Part shown: one piece after another, positions 37,081 to 45,857 of the stretch
Layout of the letters: each line of letters opens with the position of its first letter
Position numbering within the stretch: position 1 is the first letter of the stretch
From: Mesorhizobium qingshengii
GTDB lineage: Bacteria > Pseudomonadota > Alphaproteobacteria > Rhizobiales > Rhizobiaceae
Reading direction: 5' to 3'
DNA length: 64,000 bases
Assembly: GCF_900103325.1 (NCBI RefSeq)
Contig: NZ_FMXM01000002.1
Coordinates: 310,001-374,000 of the forward strand
The notes under the pieces: generated by a model
What the model was told of the DNA's origin: nothing
Database searches by the model: none
What the model saw: only the letters and a program-made list of their open reading frames with translations
Position numbers and translations under genes: made by a program

Positions 37081-39387
37081 GTGGCGCGCAGGATCACCGG
37101 TAGAAGCCACGGCGATCCGCGCACCGCCGACACGAGGGCCGGGGTCAAGGATGACTATCGGCCATCGCGTGACGAAATCCTGCGCTATATCGCCGAAAAT
37201 CCCGACCGCGCCGGAAAACGCGACATCGCCAAGGCGTTCGCGTTGCGCGGCGACGACCGCATCTGGCTGAAGGACATTTTGCGCGACCTGCAGGACGAAG
37301 GCGTCCTGACCAAGGAGCGCAAGCGACTGGCCCGCGTCGGTGCCCTGCCCCATGTAGCGGTGCTCGACATTTTTGGCCGCGATGGCGACGGCATTTTGCT
37401 AGCGCATCCGGCGGAGGCCGTGGGCACGGGCGAGCCGCCGGTCGTCTCGATCCGCGTGTCGCGCAGCGGCAACAGTCCGGCGCCCGGCATTGGCGACCGC
37501 GTGCTGGCCAAGACCTTCCCGACCGATGAGCCGACCGGCCCCGCCTATACCGGGCGGGTGATGAAGATCTTCGAGAAGCGCACCGATGCCGTTCTGGGCA
37601 TCTTTCGCGTGCTTCAGGACGGCACCCTGCGCATCGAGCCGGTGGAACGGCGCCAACCGGAATTGATTGTCGACAAGGAATTCCAGAACGGCGCCAAGAA
37701 CGGCGACCTGGTCGAGGTCGAGCCCGCACGGGCCTCCCGCTATGGGCTGCCGAGAGCCAAGGTGCTCAACGTGTTGGGTTCGCTCACCAGCGAAAAGGCG
37801 GTTTCGATGATCGCCATCCACGCCCACGACATCCCGCATATCTTCCCGGCCGACGTCATCGCCGAATCCGAAGCGGTAAAGCCGGCAACGATGGACCACC
37901 GCGAGGACTGGCGCGAGCTGCCGTTGGTCACCATCGATCCGGCCGACGCCAAGGACCATGACGATGCCGTCTTCGCCATATCGGATCTCGATGAGAAGAA
38001 CTCTGGCGGCGTGGTCATCACGGTCGCCATCGCCGACGTCGCCGCCTATGTCCGCTATGGCACGGCACTCGACCGCGAAGCGCTGAAGCGCGGCAATTCG
38101 GTCTATTTCCCGGATCGCGTCGTGCCGATGCTGCCCGAGCGCATTTCCAACGATCTCTGTTCGCTGCGCGAAGGTCAGGACCGGCCGGCGCTGGCGGTGC
38201 GCATGACCTTCTCCGCCGATGGCCACAAGATCAGGCACTCCTTCCACCGCATCATGATGAAGTCGGCGGCAAAGCTCGCCTATCCGCAGGCGCAGGCAGC
38301 GATCGACGGCATGCCGGACGACAAGACGGGACCGATCCTCGACACGGTGCTGAAGCCGCTGTGGGACGCCTATGCGATCCTCAAGCGCGGGCGCGACGGC
38401 CGCCAGCCGCTTGAACTCGACCTGCCGGAGCGCAAGATCATGCTCAAGCCGGACGGCACCGTCGATCGCGTCATCGTGCCGGAACGGCTCGATGCCCACA
38501 AACTGATCGAAGAATTCATGATCCAGGCCAACGTCGCCGCCGCCGAGACGCTGGAGGCGAGGAAACAGGAGCTGGTCTACCGCGTCCATGATGCACCTTC
38601 GCTGGCCAAGCAGGAATCGCTGCGCGAATTCCTGCAGACGCTGGGCCTGTCGCTGGCGCGCGGCGCCCAGATGCGGCCAAGCCAGTTCAACGGCATCCTG
38701 GAGCGCGTGCGCGGGGCCGACAATGAAGGACTGGTCAACGAAGTGGTGCTGCGCTCGCAGAGCCAGGCCGAATACTCGCCGAAGAACATTGGCCATTTCG
38801 GCCTCAATCTCAGGCGCTACGCACATTTCACATCGCCGATCCGCCGCTACGCCGACCTCATCGTGCATCGCGGACTTATTGCCGCACTCGGGCTCGGTCC
38901 GGGCGGGCTGACGCAGGACGAAGCGGCACGGCTCGAAGATGTCGCGGTGCTGATCTCCGGCACGGAACGCCGCGCAATGGCGGCCGAGCGGGATACGGTC
39001 GACCGGCTGATTGCCGCCTATCTCGCCGAGCGCGTGGACGACCGGTTCGACGCCCGCATCTCCGGCGTCACCAAATCGGGACTATTTGTCCAATTGCCGC
39101 AGTATGGCGCGGATGGTTTCATCCCGGTGTCAACTTTGAGCGGCGATTACTATATATATGACGAAACGGCCCGCTCCCTGTTCGGAGAACGCTCGGGGAA
39201 AGGCTATCAGCTCGCGGATCGCGTCGAGGTCCGACTGATCGAGGTGGCGCCGATGGCCGGCGCGATGCGCTTCGAGATGTTGACTGATCCGAAGCCTTTG
39301 CCCGGCTCCAAGCGGTCGTTTCACAAGGCCAAAGGCCGCGCCCGTGCGTCGCAATCGCGACCGGGCTCGCGCGGCAGGAGAAGATGA
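37081..39387 (+). CDS. rnr: Ribonuclease R
   Basis: The 768-residue 3'-5' exoribonuclease degrades structured RNA. It starts with a winged-helix-like segment (SRDEILRYIAENPDRAGKRD), then cold-shock domains, then the RNB catalytic domain with the metal-binding series TIDPADAKDHDDAVFAI (residues about 282-298), and a C-terminal S1 domain (ISGVTKSGLFVQLPQYGADG near 660) with a basic tail. The start codon is GTG at 37081, six bases after the topA stop, implying translation coupled to topA. Its stop overlaps the DUF983 start by four bases. Confidence 0.95.
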   Translation: MARRITGRSHGDPRTADTRAGVKDDYRPSRDEILRYIAENPDRAGKRDIAKAFALRGDDRIWLKDILRDLQDEGVLTKERKRLARVGALPHVAVLDIFGRDGDGILLAHPAEAVGTGEPPVVSIRVSRSGNSPAPGIGDRVLAKTFPTDEPTGPAYTGRVMKIFEKRTDAVLGIFRVLQDGTLRIEPVERRQPELIVDKEFQNGAKNGDLVEVEPARASRYGLPRAKVLNVLGSLTSEKAVSMIAIHAHDIPHIFPADVIAESEAVKPATMDHREDWRELPLVTIDPADAKDHDDAVFAISDLDEKNSGGVVITVAIADVAAYVRYGTALDREALKRGNSVYFPDRVVPMLPERISNDLCSLREGQDRPALAVRMTFSADGHKIRHSFHRIMMKSAAKLAYPQAQAAIDGMPDDKTGPILDTVLKPLWDAYAILKRGRDGRQPLELDLPERKIMLKPDGTVDRVIVPERLDAHKLIEEFMIQANVAAAETLEARKQELVYRVHDAPSLAKQESLREFLQTLGLSLARGAQMRPSQFNGILERVRGADNEGLVNEVVLRSQSQAEYSPKNIGHFGLNLRRYAHFTSPIRRYADLIVHRGLIAALGLGPGGLTQDEAARLEDVAVLISGTERRAMAAERDTVDRLIAAYLAERVDDRFDARISGVTKSGLFVQLPQYGADGFIPVSTLSGDYYIYDETARSLFGERSGKGYQLADRVEVRLIEVAPMAGAMRFEMLTDPKPLPGSKRSFHKAKGRARASQSRPGSRGRRR

Positions 39388-39821
39388 TGGAACAACAGGT
39401 TTTTGGCGGCGAACATCACTCGGGCCGGGTTGCCCGCCCGCTGTGGACTGCAATGAAGCGCGGCCTGCTCGGCCGCTGCCCGCGTTGCGGCGAAGGCAAG
39501 CTGTTTCGCGCCTTCACCAAGACCGTCGACACATGCAGTGTCTGCGGCGAGGAGCTTCATCACCATCGCGCCGATGATCTGCCCGCCTATCTCGTCATCG
39601 TCATCGTCGGTCATATCGTCCTCGGCGCCTTCATGGGCGTGGAGGCGGCATCGACATTGTCCACATGGCAGCACATCGCCATCTGGGTGCCGTTGACCAT
39701 CCTTTTGTCGGTCGCGCTTTTGCAACCCGTGAAAGGTGCCGTCATCGGATTGCAATGGGCCTTCTATATGCACGGCTTTGGCGGCGAGCAGGACGTGATC
39801 GAGCCCCATCCCGGGGTTTAG
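39384..39821 (+). CDS. DUF983 membrane protein
   Basis: The 145-residue protein has an N-terminal zinc-ribbon-like CPRCGEGKLF ... CSVCGEEL (residues about 31-58), then two helices (LVIVIVGHIVLGAFMGV and IAIWVPLTILLSVALL). This is the DUF983 family, of unknown function and usually next to rnr in alphaproteobacteria. ATGATG gives two start choices (39384 or 39387); the first overlaps the rnr TGA in an ATGA junction, with AGGAG just upstream. It closes the topA-rnr operon. Confidence 0.88.
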   Translation: MMEQQVFGGEHHSGRVARPLWTAMKRGLLGRCPRCGEGKLFRAFTKTVDTCSVCGEELHHHRADDLPAYLVIVIVGHIVLGAFMGVEAASTLSTWQHIAIWVPLTILLSVALLQPVKGAVIGLQWAFYMHGFGGEQDVIEPHPGV

Positions 39822-39907
39822 ACCAATCTCGACTACGCGCGCTGGCGCAACATACCGACCATGAAAGGCCACTTTCGCTTGCCAGAAGTTTCCGCTAGGT
39901 CCTGCGC

Positions 39908-40648
39908 ATGGACGGTATGACCAAGGCGGAAGTCGACAGGATCGAGCGGAGCATGATTGCTCATAGCGACCAGCCAATTCGCCCGCGCGACGCGGCTACC
40001 CTGATCCTTCTCGACCGCAAGGGTGATGAGGTGCTGGTCCTGATGGGCCGCCGCCACGCCGGCCATGCCTTCATGCCGGGCAAGTTCGTCTTTCCCGGCG
40101 GCCGTACCGACCCAGCCGACAGCCGCATCCCGATCGCCACCGCATTGCACCCGGAGCAGGAAGCAAAGCTCCTCGCCGGTCCCGGCCGCACCAGCATGGC
40201 GCGGGCTCGCGCCATCGCCTTGTCGGCGATCCGCGAGACCTATGAAGAAGCCGGGCTGCTGATCGGCCGGAAAGGCGCCTTCGCCACGGCCAGGGCCGAT
40301 TGGCAAGGCTTTGCCGAACACGGCGTGCGGCCCTCTCTGGACATGCTGCGCTTCGTTGCGCGCGCCATCACGCCGCCCAACAGGGTGCGCCGTTTCGACA
40401 CGCGGTTCTTCAGCGCCTGGCGCGACGATGTAGCGGTCGAACTGCCTGGTGGCGGTCCGACCAACGAACTCGAAGAGCTGGTCTGGCTGCCGCTTGCCAA
40501 GGCCAGGGAAGCTGACATCCCCGACATCACCCGGATGATCCTGGACGAGCTGGAAAAGCGGCTCGCCCTTGATCCGCTGCTGCGTCCGGGCGGCCCGGTG
40601 CCCTTTTACCGGCTTGTCCGCAACCGCTTCACCCGCGAACTTCTGTAG
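39908..40648 (+). CDS. NUDIX hydrolase
   Basis: The 246-residue protein carries the core NUDIX signature AIRETYEEAGLLIG near residue 100, with FVFPGGRTDPAD before it; the first Glu of the canonical GX5EX7 part is replaced (Arg at that place) and a long insertion separates the GG from the REUxEE helix. That layout resembles NUDT19/CoA-diphosphatase-like relatives, but the substrate is not determinable. The C-terminal 60 residues are specific to the alphaproteobacterial group. It follows DUF983 by 86 bases and precedes an MFS gene by 15 bases, so the two form a likely operon. Confidence 0.82.
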   Translation: MDGMTKAEVDRIERSMIAHSDQPIRPRDAATLILLDRKGDEVLVLMGRRHAGHAFMPGKFVFPGGRTDPADSRIPIATALHPEQEAKLLAGPGRTSMARARAIALSAIRETYEEAGLLIGRKGAFATARADWQGFAEHGVRPSLDMLRFVARAITPPNRVRRFDTRFFSAWRDDVAVELPGGGPTNELEELVWLPLAKAREADIPDITRMILDELEKRLALDPLLRPGGPVPFYRLVRNRFTRELL

Positions 40649-40663
40649 AGTGTTCAGCATCCC

Positions 40664-41842
40664 ATGACGGTCGATACCCAACCACAGGGCGACGAGCGCG
40701 TACACTGGCTGCCGATGGTGGCGGCGATCTCGTCGATCAGCGTCGTCGGCATCGCCATCGGCCTCGGCATGCCACTGCTCAGCGTGATCCTGGAAACGCG
40801 TGGTCATTCGGCCTCGATGATCGGCCTCAACACGGCCGTCGCCGGCCTGGCATCGATCGCCGGTGCGCCGCTGGCCACACCGCTCGCCATGCGGTTCGGC
40901 GTCGCCTGGACCATGATTGCCATGATTGCCGCCGGCGCCCTGGCCTTTGTCGGCTTCCATTTCGCGCCGGATTTCTGGATGTGGTTCCCACTGCGCATCG
41001 TGCTGCATATCGCGCTGACGGTACTGTTCATCCTGTCGGAATTCTGGATCAGCACCTCGGCGCCGCCGCACCGGCGTGGCCTTGTCCTGGGCATCTACGC
41101 CACTGTCTTGTCGCTCGGCTTTGCCGCCGGACCGTGGCTGTTCGCCCATCTCGGCAGCTCCGGCTTCAGACCTTTCGGCGTCATCATCGGATTGGTGGCG
41201 TTGGCCGCGATACCCGTGCTCGCGGCGCGCAACGAGAGCCCGACGATCGTCTCCGACGGTGAGACGAGCAACTTCCTCCGCTACATCTGGCTGGTACCGA
41301 CGGCGACCGCCGCGGTGCTGGTGTTTGGCGCGGTCGAAACCGGCGGCTTTGCGCTGTTCCCGGTCTATGGCAGCCGCATCGGCTACTCCGAAGCCGACGC
41401 GGCCCTTCTCTTGACCATGATCGGTCTAGGCAATGTGCTCTTGCAGATCCCCATCGGCATGATCAGCGACCGCGTCAGCGATCGCCGCTATCTGCTGCTG
41501 GCCTGCGCCACTGTCGGCCTTGCCGGCACGATCTTCATGCCCTTCTTCGCTCAGAACTGGCACTTGATGGCCGCACTTCTGTTCGTCTGGGGCGGCGTCG
41601 TCGCTGCCATGTACACGATCGGCCTTGCCCATCTCGGCTCGCAACTTTCCGGCCACGAACTGGCATCCGCCAACGCCGCCTTCGTGCTTTGCTATGGCGT
41701 CGGCATGGTGCTCGGCCCGCAGGCGATCGGCATCGGCATGGATGCGTTCGGTCCGTCCGGCTTCGGCTGGTCGCTTGGCCTGTTCTTCGCCGCCTATGTA
41801 GCCTTGGTCTGCGTCAGGCTGATCCGCAAGATCCTCCTGTAG
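40664..41842 (+). CDS. MFS transporter (YcaD-like)
   Basis: The 392-residue permease has twelve predicted membrane helices and the MFS loop 2-3 region read as ATPLAMRFGVAW, plus loop 8-9 GMISDRVSDRRYLLL. It resembles the YcaD/YfkF group of predicted exporters; the substrate is unknown. It lies 15 bases after the NUDIX gene. In rhizobia this pair sits between the DUF983 gene and rpmG, as here, so the neighbourhood is conserved rather than functional proof. Confidence 0.87.
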   Translation: MTVDTQPQGDERVHWLPMVAAISSISVVGIAIGLGMPLLSVILETRGHSASMIGLNTAVAGLASIAGAPLATPLAMRFGVAWTMIAMIAAGALAFVGFHFAPDFWMWFPLRIVLHIALTVLFILSEFWISTSAPPHRRGLVLGIYATVLSLGFAAGPWLFAHLGSSGFRPFGVIIGLVALAAIPVLAARNESPTIVSDGETSNFLRYIWLVPTATAAVLVFGAVETGGFALFPVYGSRIGYSEADAALLLTMIGLGNVLLQIPIGMISDRVSDRRYLLLACATVGLAGTIFMPFFAQNWHLMAALLFVWGGVVAAMYTIGLAHLGSQLSGHELASANAAFVLCYGVGMVLGPQAIGIGMDAFGPSGFGWSLGLFFAAYVALVCVRLIRKILL

Positions 41843-41956
41843 CGCGACCGAGCCGCCGCATTCCACACTGGCGCGATGGCAGGCTGCTGACAGAACCATG
41901 TCAGCAGCCCCCGGCTATAAAGTTGCCTCAAAACACCTGAAGTTGAGGACACTCCC

Positions 41957-42415
41957 ATGATCGACAGCGGCTTTGAAACCACTTCGTTGCGAATGACACT
42001 GCTCCTGCTTGTGAGCTTCCAGGCGCCCGCCGCCGATGTCGACCGCATCATGGATGCTGTTGTAGCGATAGCGCCGCTGGTCATGGGCAAATATGATCGC
42101 AATGCCTATCAGTCGGCGCACGGTATCGAGCGCTACAGGCCACTCGACGGTGCCGCCGCCGGCGCCGAAACCGAATTGCGGCGACGCCCTGGCACGGTGG
42201 AGGTTTCTTTCGAACTGCCCGATGACCAGGCACTGGCCGCCCGCGTGGTCGAGGCGATTTTCCAGGCGCACTCCTACCAGGAACCGGTGATCCGCCTCCA
42301 GCCGATCCTTGCCAGCCGTTCCAAGGGACTGGACGACCGCGCCAATCCGAATCGCTGGTGGAACACGACCGGAGACTGGAAGAAGGTTGCCGCGCCCGAG
42401 GCGGAAACCGCATGA
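41957..42415 (+). CDS. NIF3/CutA-like small domain protein
   Basis: The 152-residue protein resembles the stand-alone CutA1/NIF3-insert fold: LLLVSFQAPAADVDRIMDAV, LVMGKYDRNAYQSAHGIERY, VSFELPDDQALAARVVEAI and the telltale AHSYQEPVIRLQPI (compare AHPYEEP in NIF3 proteins). Such domains form trimers; no reaction is known. The C-terminus (NPNRWWNTTGDWKK) is specific. The start at 41957 (MIDSGFETTSLRM) has a weak GAGGAC upstream; the second ATG at residue 13 is an alternative. Confidence 0.55.
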   Translation: MIDSGFETTSLRMTLLLLVSFQAPAADVDRIMDAVVAIAPLVMGKYDRNAYQSAHGIERYRPLDGAAAGAETELRRRPGTVEVSFELPDDQALAARVVEAIFQAHSYQEPVIRLQPILASRSKGLDDRANPNRWWNTTGDWKKVAAPEAETA

Positions 42416-42570
42416 TTTGAAGCCGTTTGCCGGCCGCGGCGGGCCACATGGGCTCCGCCGGGCTTGACTTTCCGGGCGCGTTCTTTATGTGTCGCGCCAA
42501 GTTTCCCGCGTCCGGGTGTTTCCCCGTGCTCCAGCGGCCAAAACTCCACGAACATTAATGGACTGATATC

Positions 42571-42738
42571 ATGGCCAAAGCCGCAAACATCAAGATCAAG
42601 CTTCTGTCGACCGCCGACACCGGTTTCTTCTACGTGACCAGCAAGAACAGCCGCACCAAGACGGACAAGCTGTCGTTCCGCAAGTACGACCCGGTCGCCA
42701 AGAAGCACGTCGAATTCAAGGAAACCAAGATCAAGTAA
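42571..42738 (+). CDS. rpmG: 50S ribosomal protein L33
   Basis: The 55-residue protein reads [20 protein letters not shown], then [20 protein letters not shown] and [14 protein letters not shown], a standard cysteine-free L33. It contacts the tRNA exit region of the large subunit. It is transcribed alone with its own terminator directly after the stop. Rhizobial genomes usually have pleD next to rpmG, whereas here about 8.5 kb intervenes. Confidence 0.97.
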   Translation: MAKAANIKIKLLSTADTGFFYVTSKNSRTKTDKLSFRKYDPVAKKHVEFKETKIK

Positions 42739-42763
42739 TCTGGGTTTTCCTCTGCAATGCCGA

Positions 42764-42792
42764 AACGCCGCCGATTGGGCGGCGTTTTTGTT
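42764..42792 (+). terminator. Rho-independent terminator of rpmG
   Basis: AACGCCGCC, a GATTG loop and GGCGGCGTT are followed by TTTTTGTTT. It is 25 bases after the rpmG stop, and can fold from the other strand too, where it faces the end of the ABC operon. Confidence 0.85.
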
Positions 42793-42822
42793 TGCGCCGT
42801 GGGCTGAAGTGTCCTCAACCCG

Positions 42823-42840
42823 GGCTGAGTTCCCTCAGCC
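42823..42840 (-). terminator. Hairpin at the end of the ABC-importer operon
   Basis: On the minus strand GGCTGAG, GGAA loop and CTCAGCC make a perfect 7-base stem containing the stop codon (TGA) of the ATPase gene. The rpmG hairpin 30 bases on may act as the actual terminator. Confidence 0.45.
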
Positions 42841-43899
42841 GATGCGATCGCCGCTTTTCGGATCGAACAGGTGCAGCGACGCCGGATCGGCCGACAATCG
42901 CACGATGTCGCCGGGCTTCACGCCGGCACGGCCCATGGCGAAGACGCAAAGCAGCTGGCCGGCCAGCTTGACATAGAACTGCGTCGACAGGCCGAGCGGC
43001 TCCACCACCACCACCTCGCCTTGCGCACCGTCATGCGCCAGCCGGATATGCTCGGGCCTCAGGCCGACCGTTATCGCGTCGCCATCCTTCAGCGGCAGGC
43101 CGTCCGGCAGCCGCAGTGTCTGGCCGTCGGCCAGCACAGCGTCTGACTTCCCGCCGTTGCGAACCGTCGCCGGCAGGAAATTCATGCCCGGTGAGCCGAT
43201 GAAGCCGGCGACGAACATGTTGGCCGGCCGGTCATAGAGATCGAGCGGCGCACCGACCTGCTGGATCATCCCGTCATGCATGACAACGATCCGGTCGGCC
43301 ATGGTCATCGCCTCGATCTGATCGTGGGTGACATAGACCGATGTCGTCTTCAACTGCTGGTGCAGCGCCTTGATTTCGGCGCGCATGTGGACGCGCAGCT
43401 TGGCGTCGAGGTTCGACAAGGGCTCGTCGAACAGAAAGACCTTGGGATCGCGCACGATGGCGCGCCCCATGGCGACACGCTGGCGCTGGCCGCCGGACAA
43501 TTGCCGCGGCAGGCGTTGCAGGAAACTGTCCAGCCCGAGCCGCTTGGCGGCGCCATCCACCCGGGCGTCGATCGTGGTTTTCTGCGCCTTCTTCAAGAGC
43601 AGGCTGAAACCCATGTTCTTCGACACATCCATATGCGGATAGAGCGCGTAGGACTGGAACACCATGGCGATGTCGCGGTCCTTCGGCGCGACGTCGTTGA
43701 CTACTCGCTCGCCGATGCGGATCTCGCCACCGGAAGCCTCTTCCAGCCCCGCGATCATCCGCAGCAAGGTCGACTTGCCGCAGCCGGAAGGGCCGACCAG
43801 CACGACAAACTCGCCGTCGGCGATCTCGAGGTCGACCGCGTGCAGGACGCGGACGGCGCCATAGTCCTTGCGGACTTTTTCGAGCGTAACAGAGGCCAT
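42835..43899 (-). CDS. ABC importer ATPase (UgpC/MalK type)
   Basis: The 354-residue ATPase energises a carbohydrate-type importer: Walker A GPSGCGKST near residue 37, Q-loop MVFQSYALYPHMDV, signature LSGGQRQRVAMGRAI, Walker B VFLFDEPLSNLD and a C-terminal OB (TOBE) domain with VGLRPEHIRLAHDGA. It lies 4 bases after the second permease, at the end of the operon. Such ATPases are often shared between importers, so its position here does not prove exclusive use. Confidence 0.93.
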   Translation of the reverse strand: MASVTLEKVRKDYGAVRVLHAVDLEIADGEFVVLVGPSGCGKSTLLRMIAGLEEASGGEIRIGERVVNDVAPKDRDIAMVFQSYALYPHMDVSKNMGFSLLLKKAQKTTIDARVDGAAKRLGLDSFLQRLPRQLSGGQRQRVAMGRAIVRDPKVFLFDEPLSNLDAKLRVHMRAEIKALHQQLKTTSVYVTHDQIEAMTMADRIVVMHDGMIQQVGAPLDLYDRPANMFVAGFIGSPGMNFLPATVRNGGKSDAVLADGQTLRLPDGLPLKDGDAITVGLRPEHIRLAHDGAQGEVVVVEPLGLSTQFYVKLAGQLLCVFAMGRAGVKPGDIVRLSADPASLHLFDPKSGDRIG

Positions 43900-43903
43900 C
43901 GAT

Positions 43904-44752
43904 CTATCCTTTGACGGCGCCGGCGGTCAGGCCGGTGACGAGATAGCGTTGCAGGAAAGCGAAGAAGATGCAGACCGGGATCAGCGCCAGGATGGACGCC
44001 GCCATCATCTGCCCCCAGTCGACGGCGAACTTGCCTATGAAGGTGAGCAGGCCGACGGCAAAGGTCTTCTGGTCGTCGCTGGAAATCAGCATCAGCGCGA
44101 ACAAAAGCTCGCTCCACGCGGCGGTGAAGACAAACCCCAGCGTCGCACCCATGCCCGGCAGCGTCAGCGGCACGATCACCTTGCGCATCGCTTGTGCGCG
44201 CGTGCACCCGTCGATCATCGCCGCCTCTTCCAGGTCCTTCGGGATGCCGTCGAAGAAGGATTGCATCAGGAAGGTGGCGAAGGCGGTGTTGAAGGCGGTG
44301 TAGATGATGATCAGCCCGGTCAGGCTGTTGATCAGGCCGATCTGCCCCATCACGCGGTAGATCGGCGGAATGACCATCACCAGCGGAAAGGTCTGGGTCA
44401 AAAGCAGCATCAGCGCCAGCGCCGCCTTGCCGCGAAAGGTGAAACGCGACATGGCGTAGCCGGCCAGGGTCGCAATGACCGTTACCAGCGCCGCGGTCGA
44501 TACCGAGACGATGACGCTGTTGAGGAAATAGCGCGGGAAATCGGTGGCCTCGAGAACCGTGACGAAGTTCTGCAACGTCATCTGCGACGGCCAGAAGGTG
44601 ATGCCCTCGGAATAGAGGAGCCGCTCCGGCGTCACCGAGATCTTCAGCGTCCAGTAGATCGGGAACAGGGCGAAGATCACATAGGCGGCGATGGCGGCGT
44701 AGAGGCCGATGCCGCCGAAGAAGCGCTGCGAGGCTGAACGTCCTGCGATCAT
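43904..44752 (-). CDS. ABC importer permease, MalG type
   Basis: The 282-residue inner-membrane permease has six predicted helices and the EAA loop with ATPase contact in LEEAAMIDGCTRAQAMRKVI near residue 180. The start ATG at 44752 overlaps the stop of the upstream permease (TGATG), giving translational coupling. The C-terminus LVTGLTAGAVKG is typical of MalG-like subunits. It pairs with the MalF-type gene just upstream and with the ATPase 4 bases downstream. Confidence 0.92.
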   Translation of the reverse strand: MIAGRSASQRFFGGIGLYAAIAAYVIFALFPIYWTLKISVTPERLLYSEGITFWPSQMTLQNFVTVLEATDFPRYFLNSVIVSVSTAALVTVIATLAGYAMSRFTFRGKAALALMLLLTQTFPLVMVIPPIYRVMGQIGLINSLTGLIIIYTAFNTAFATFLMQSFFDGIPKDLEEAAMIDGCTRAQAMRKVIVPLTLPGMGATLGFVFTAAWSELLFALMLISSDDQKTFAVGLLTFIGKFAVDWGQMMAASILALIPVCIFFAFLQRYLVTGLTAGAVKG

Positions 44753-45675
44753 CAGACGTGCCTCACCAGCGTGCGACGGATGCCGATCAGCGCAATCGCA
44801 TAGGCAATCAGCAGGACGAGCAGCAGCACGGCCACCGCCGAGGCGTAGCCCTTGTCCAGCGACTTGAAGGCGCTGACATAGATGTAGACCGGCACCGTGT
44901 TGGTCGAGCCGGCCGGCCCTCCCTCCGTCATGACGAAGATCAGGTCGGCGAAGGTGGCGATCCAGATGGTGCGCAGCATGACGGTGATGGCAATGGTCGG
45001 CGCCAGGAACGGCAGCGTGACCTTGGTGAAGCGCTGCCAAGGCGAAGCGCCGTCGATCGCCGCCGCCTCATGCAGCTCGGATGGAATGGATTTCAGCGCC
45101 GCCAAAAGCGTGATGGCGAAGAAAGGAATGCCGAACCAGACATTGGCGATGATCGGCCCCCACATGGCGGTTGAAGGATCGGACAGAATGTTGGTCGGCT
45201 CGGCCTTCAGCCCCAACGCGAAAAGCCAATGCGGCAGCGGCCCGATGATCGGATTGAACAGCCAGGCCCAGGTCAGGCCCGAAAGGAAGGAAGGCACCGC
45301 CCAGGGCAGGAACACCAGCGCCTGCACCACCTTGCGGCCCGGGAACGGCTTGTCGAGCAGCAGCGCCAGGCCGAGACCGAGCAAGAACTGGAAAAACAGG
45401 CTGGCCGCCGTCCACCACAAGGTGTTGACCAGCGCCTGCCCCAGCACCTGATCCGACAGCATCGCCTGATACTGTCCGAGCCCGACATATTCGGACTTGA
45501 AGGCCGAGAACTTGCGGAACGAATAACTGATGCCGATGACCAGTGGCACCAGAAGCACCACGATCAGCAGGATGATCGCCGGGCTGAGATAGAGCCATGG
45601 CTCGATAGCGGCGTGGGATAGCCGCTTGCGACGCGGCTTGCCGGCGGATCGTATGTCGGACACGGCATAAGTCAT
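44752..45675 (-). CDS. ABC importer permease, MalF/UgpA type
   Basis: The 307-residue permease has a cytoplasmic N-terminus (KPRRKRLSHAAIEP) and six helices (WLYLSPAIILLIVVLLVPLV first), with an EAA loop SELHEAAAIDGASPWQRFTK. The ATG at 45675 (MTYAVSDIRSAG) is chosen; the frame extends further upstream only through the RIME-like repeat. It is separated from the binding-protein gene by that repeat and about 180 bases. Confidence 0.91.
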   Translation of the reverse strand: MTYAVSDIRSAGKPRRKRLSHAAIEPWLYLSPAIILLIVVLLVPLVIGISYSFRKFSAFKSEYVGLGQYQAMLSDQVLGQALVNTLWWTAASLFFQFLLGLGLALLLDKPFPGRKVVQALVFLPWAVPSFLSGLTWAWLFNPIIGPLPHWLFALGLKAEPTNILSDPSTAMWGPIIANVWFGIPFFAITLLAALKSIPSELHEAAAIDGASPWQRFTKVTLPFLAPTIAITVMLRTIWIATFADLIFVMTEGGPAGSTNTVPVYIYVSAFKSLDKGYASAVAVLLLVLLIAYAIALIGIRRTLVRHV

Positions 45676-45721
45676 TGGCTGCGGATCGGCTCCAGGAAGC
45701 ATCGGGATAGGCAACGAGCGT

Positions 45722-45848
45722 CCTTCTCCCCGTTCACGGGGAGAAGATGCCGGCAGGCAGATGAGGGGCGGCGTGAGCCTTGAAATGCTTGGCCTGCCCC
45801 TCATCCGGCCCTATCGGGCCGCCTTCTCCCCGTGAAACGGGGAGAAGG
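45722..45848. repeat. RIME-like rhizobial intergenic palindromic element
   Basis: The 125-base element starts with CTTCTCCCCGTTCACGGGGA (first hairpin) and ends with CCTTCTCCCCGTGAAACGGG (second), with GGCAGGCAGATGAGGGGCGG and CCTCATCCGGCCCTATCGGG between. This combination is the widespread rhizobial intergenic repeat (RIME class). In the transcript it would form two strong hairpins between the binding-protein gene and the permease genes, which can raise binding-protein levels over the permeases. Confidence 0.7.
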
Positions 45849-45857
45849 CAGAAGGCG

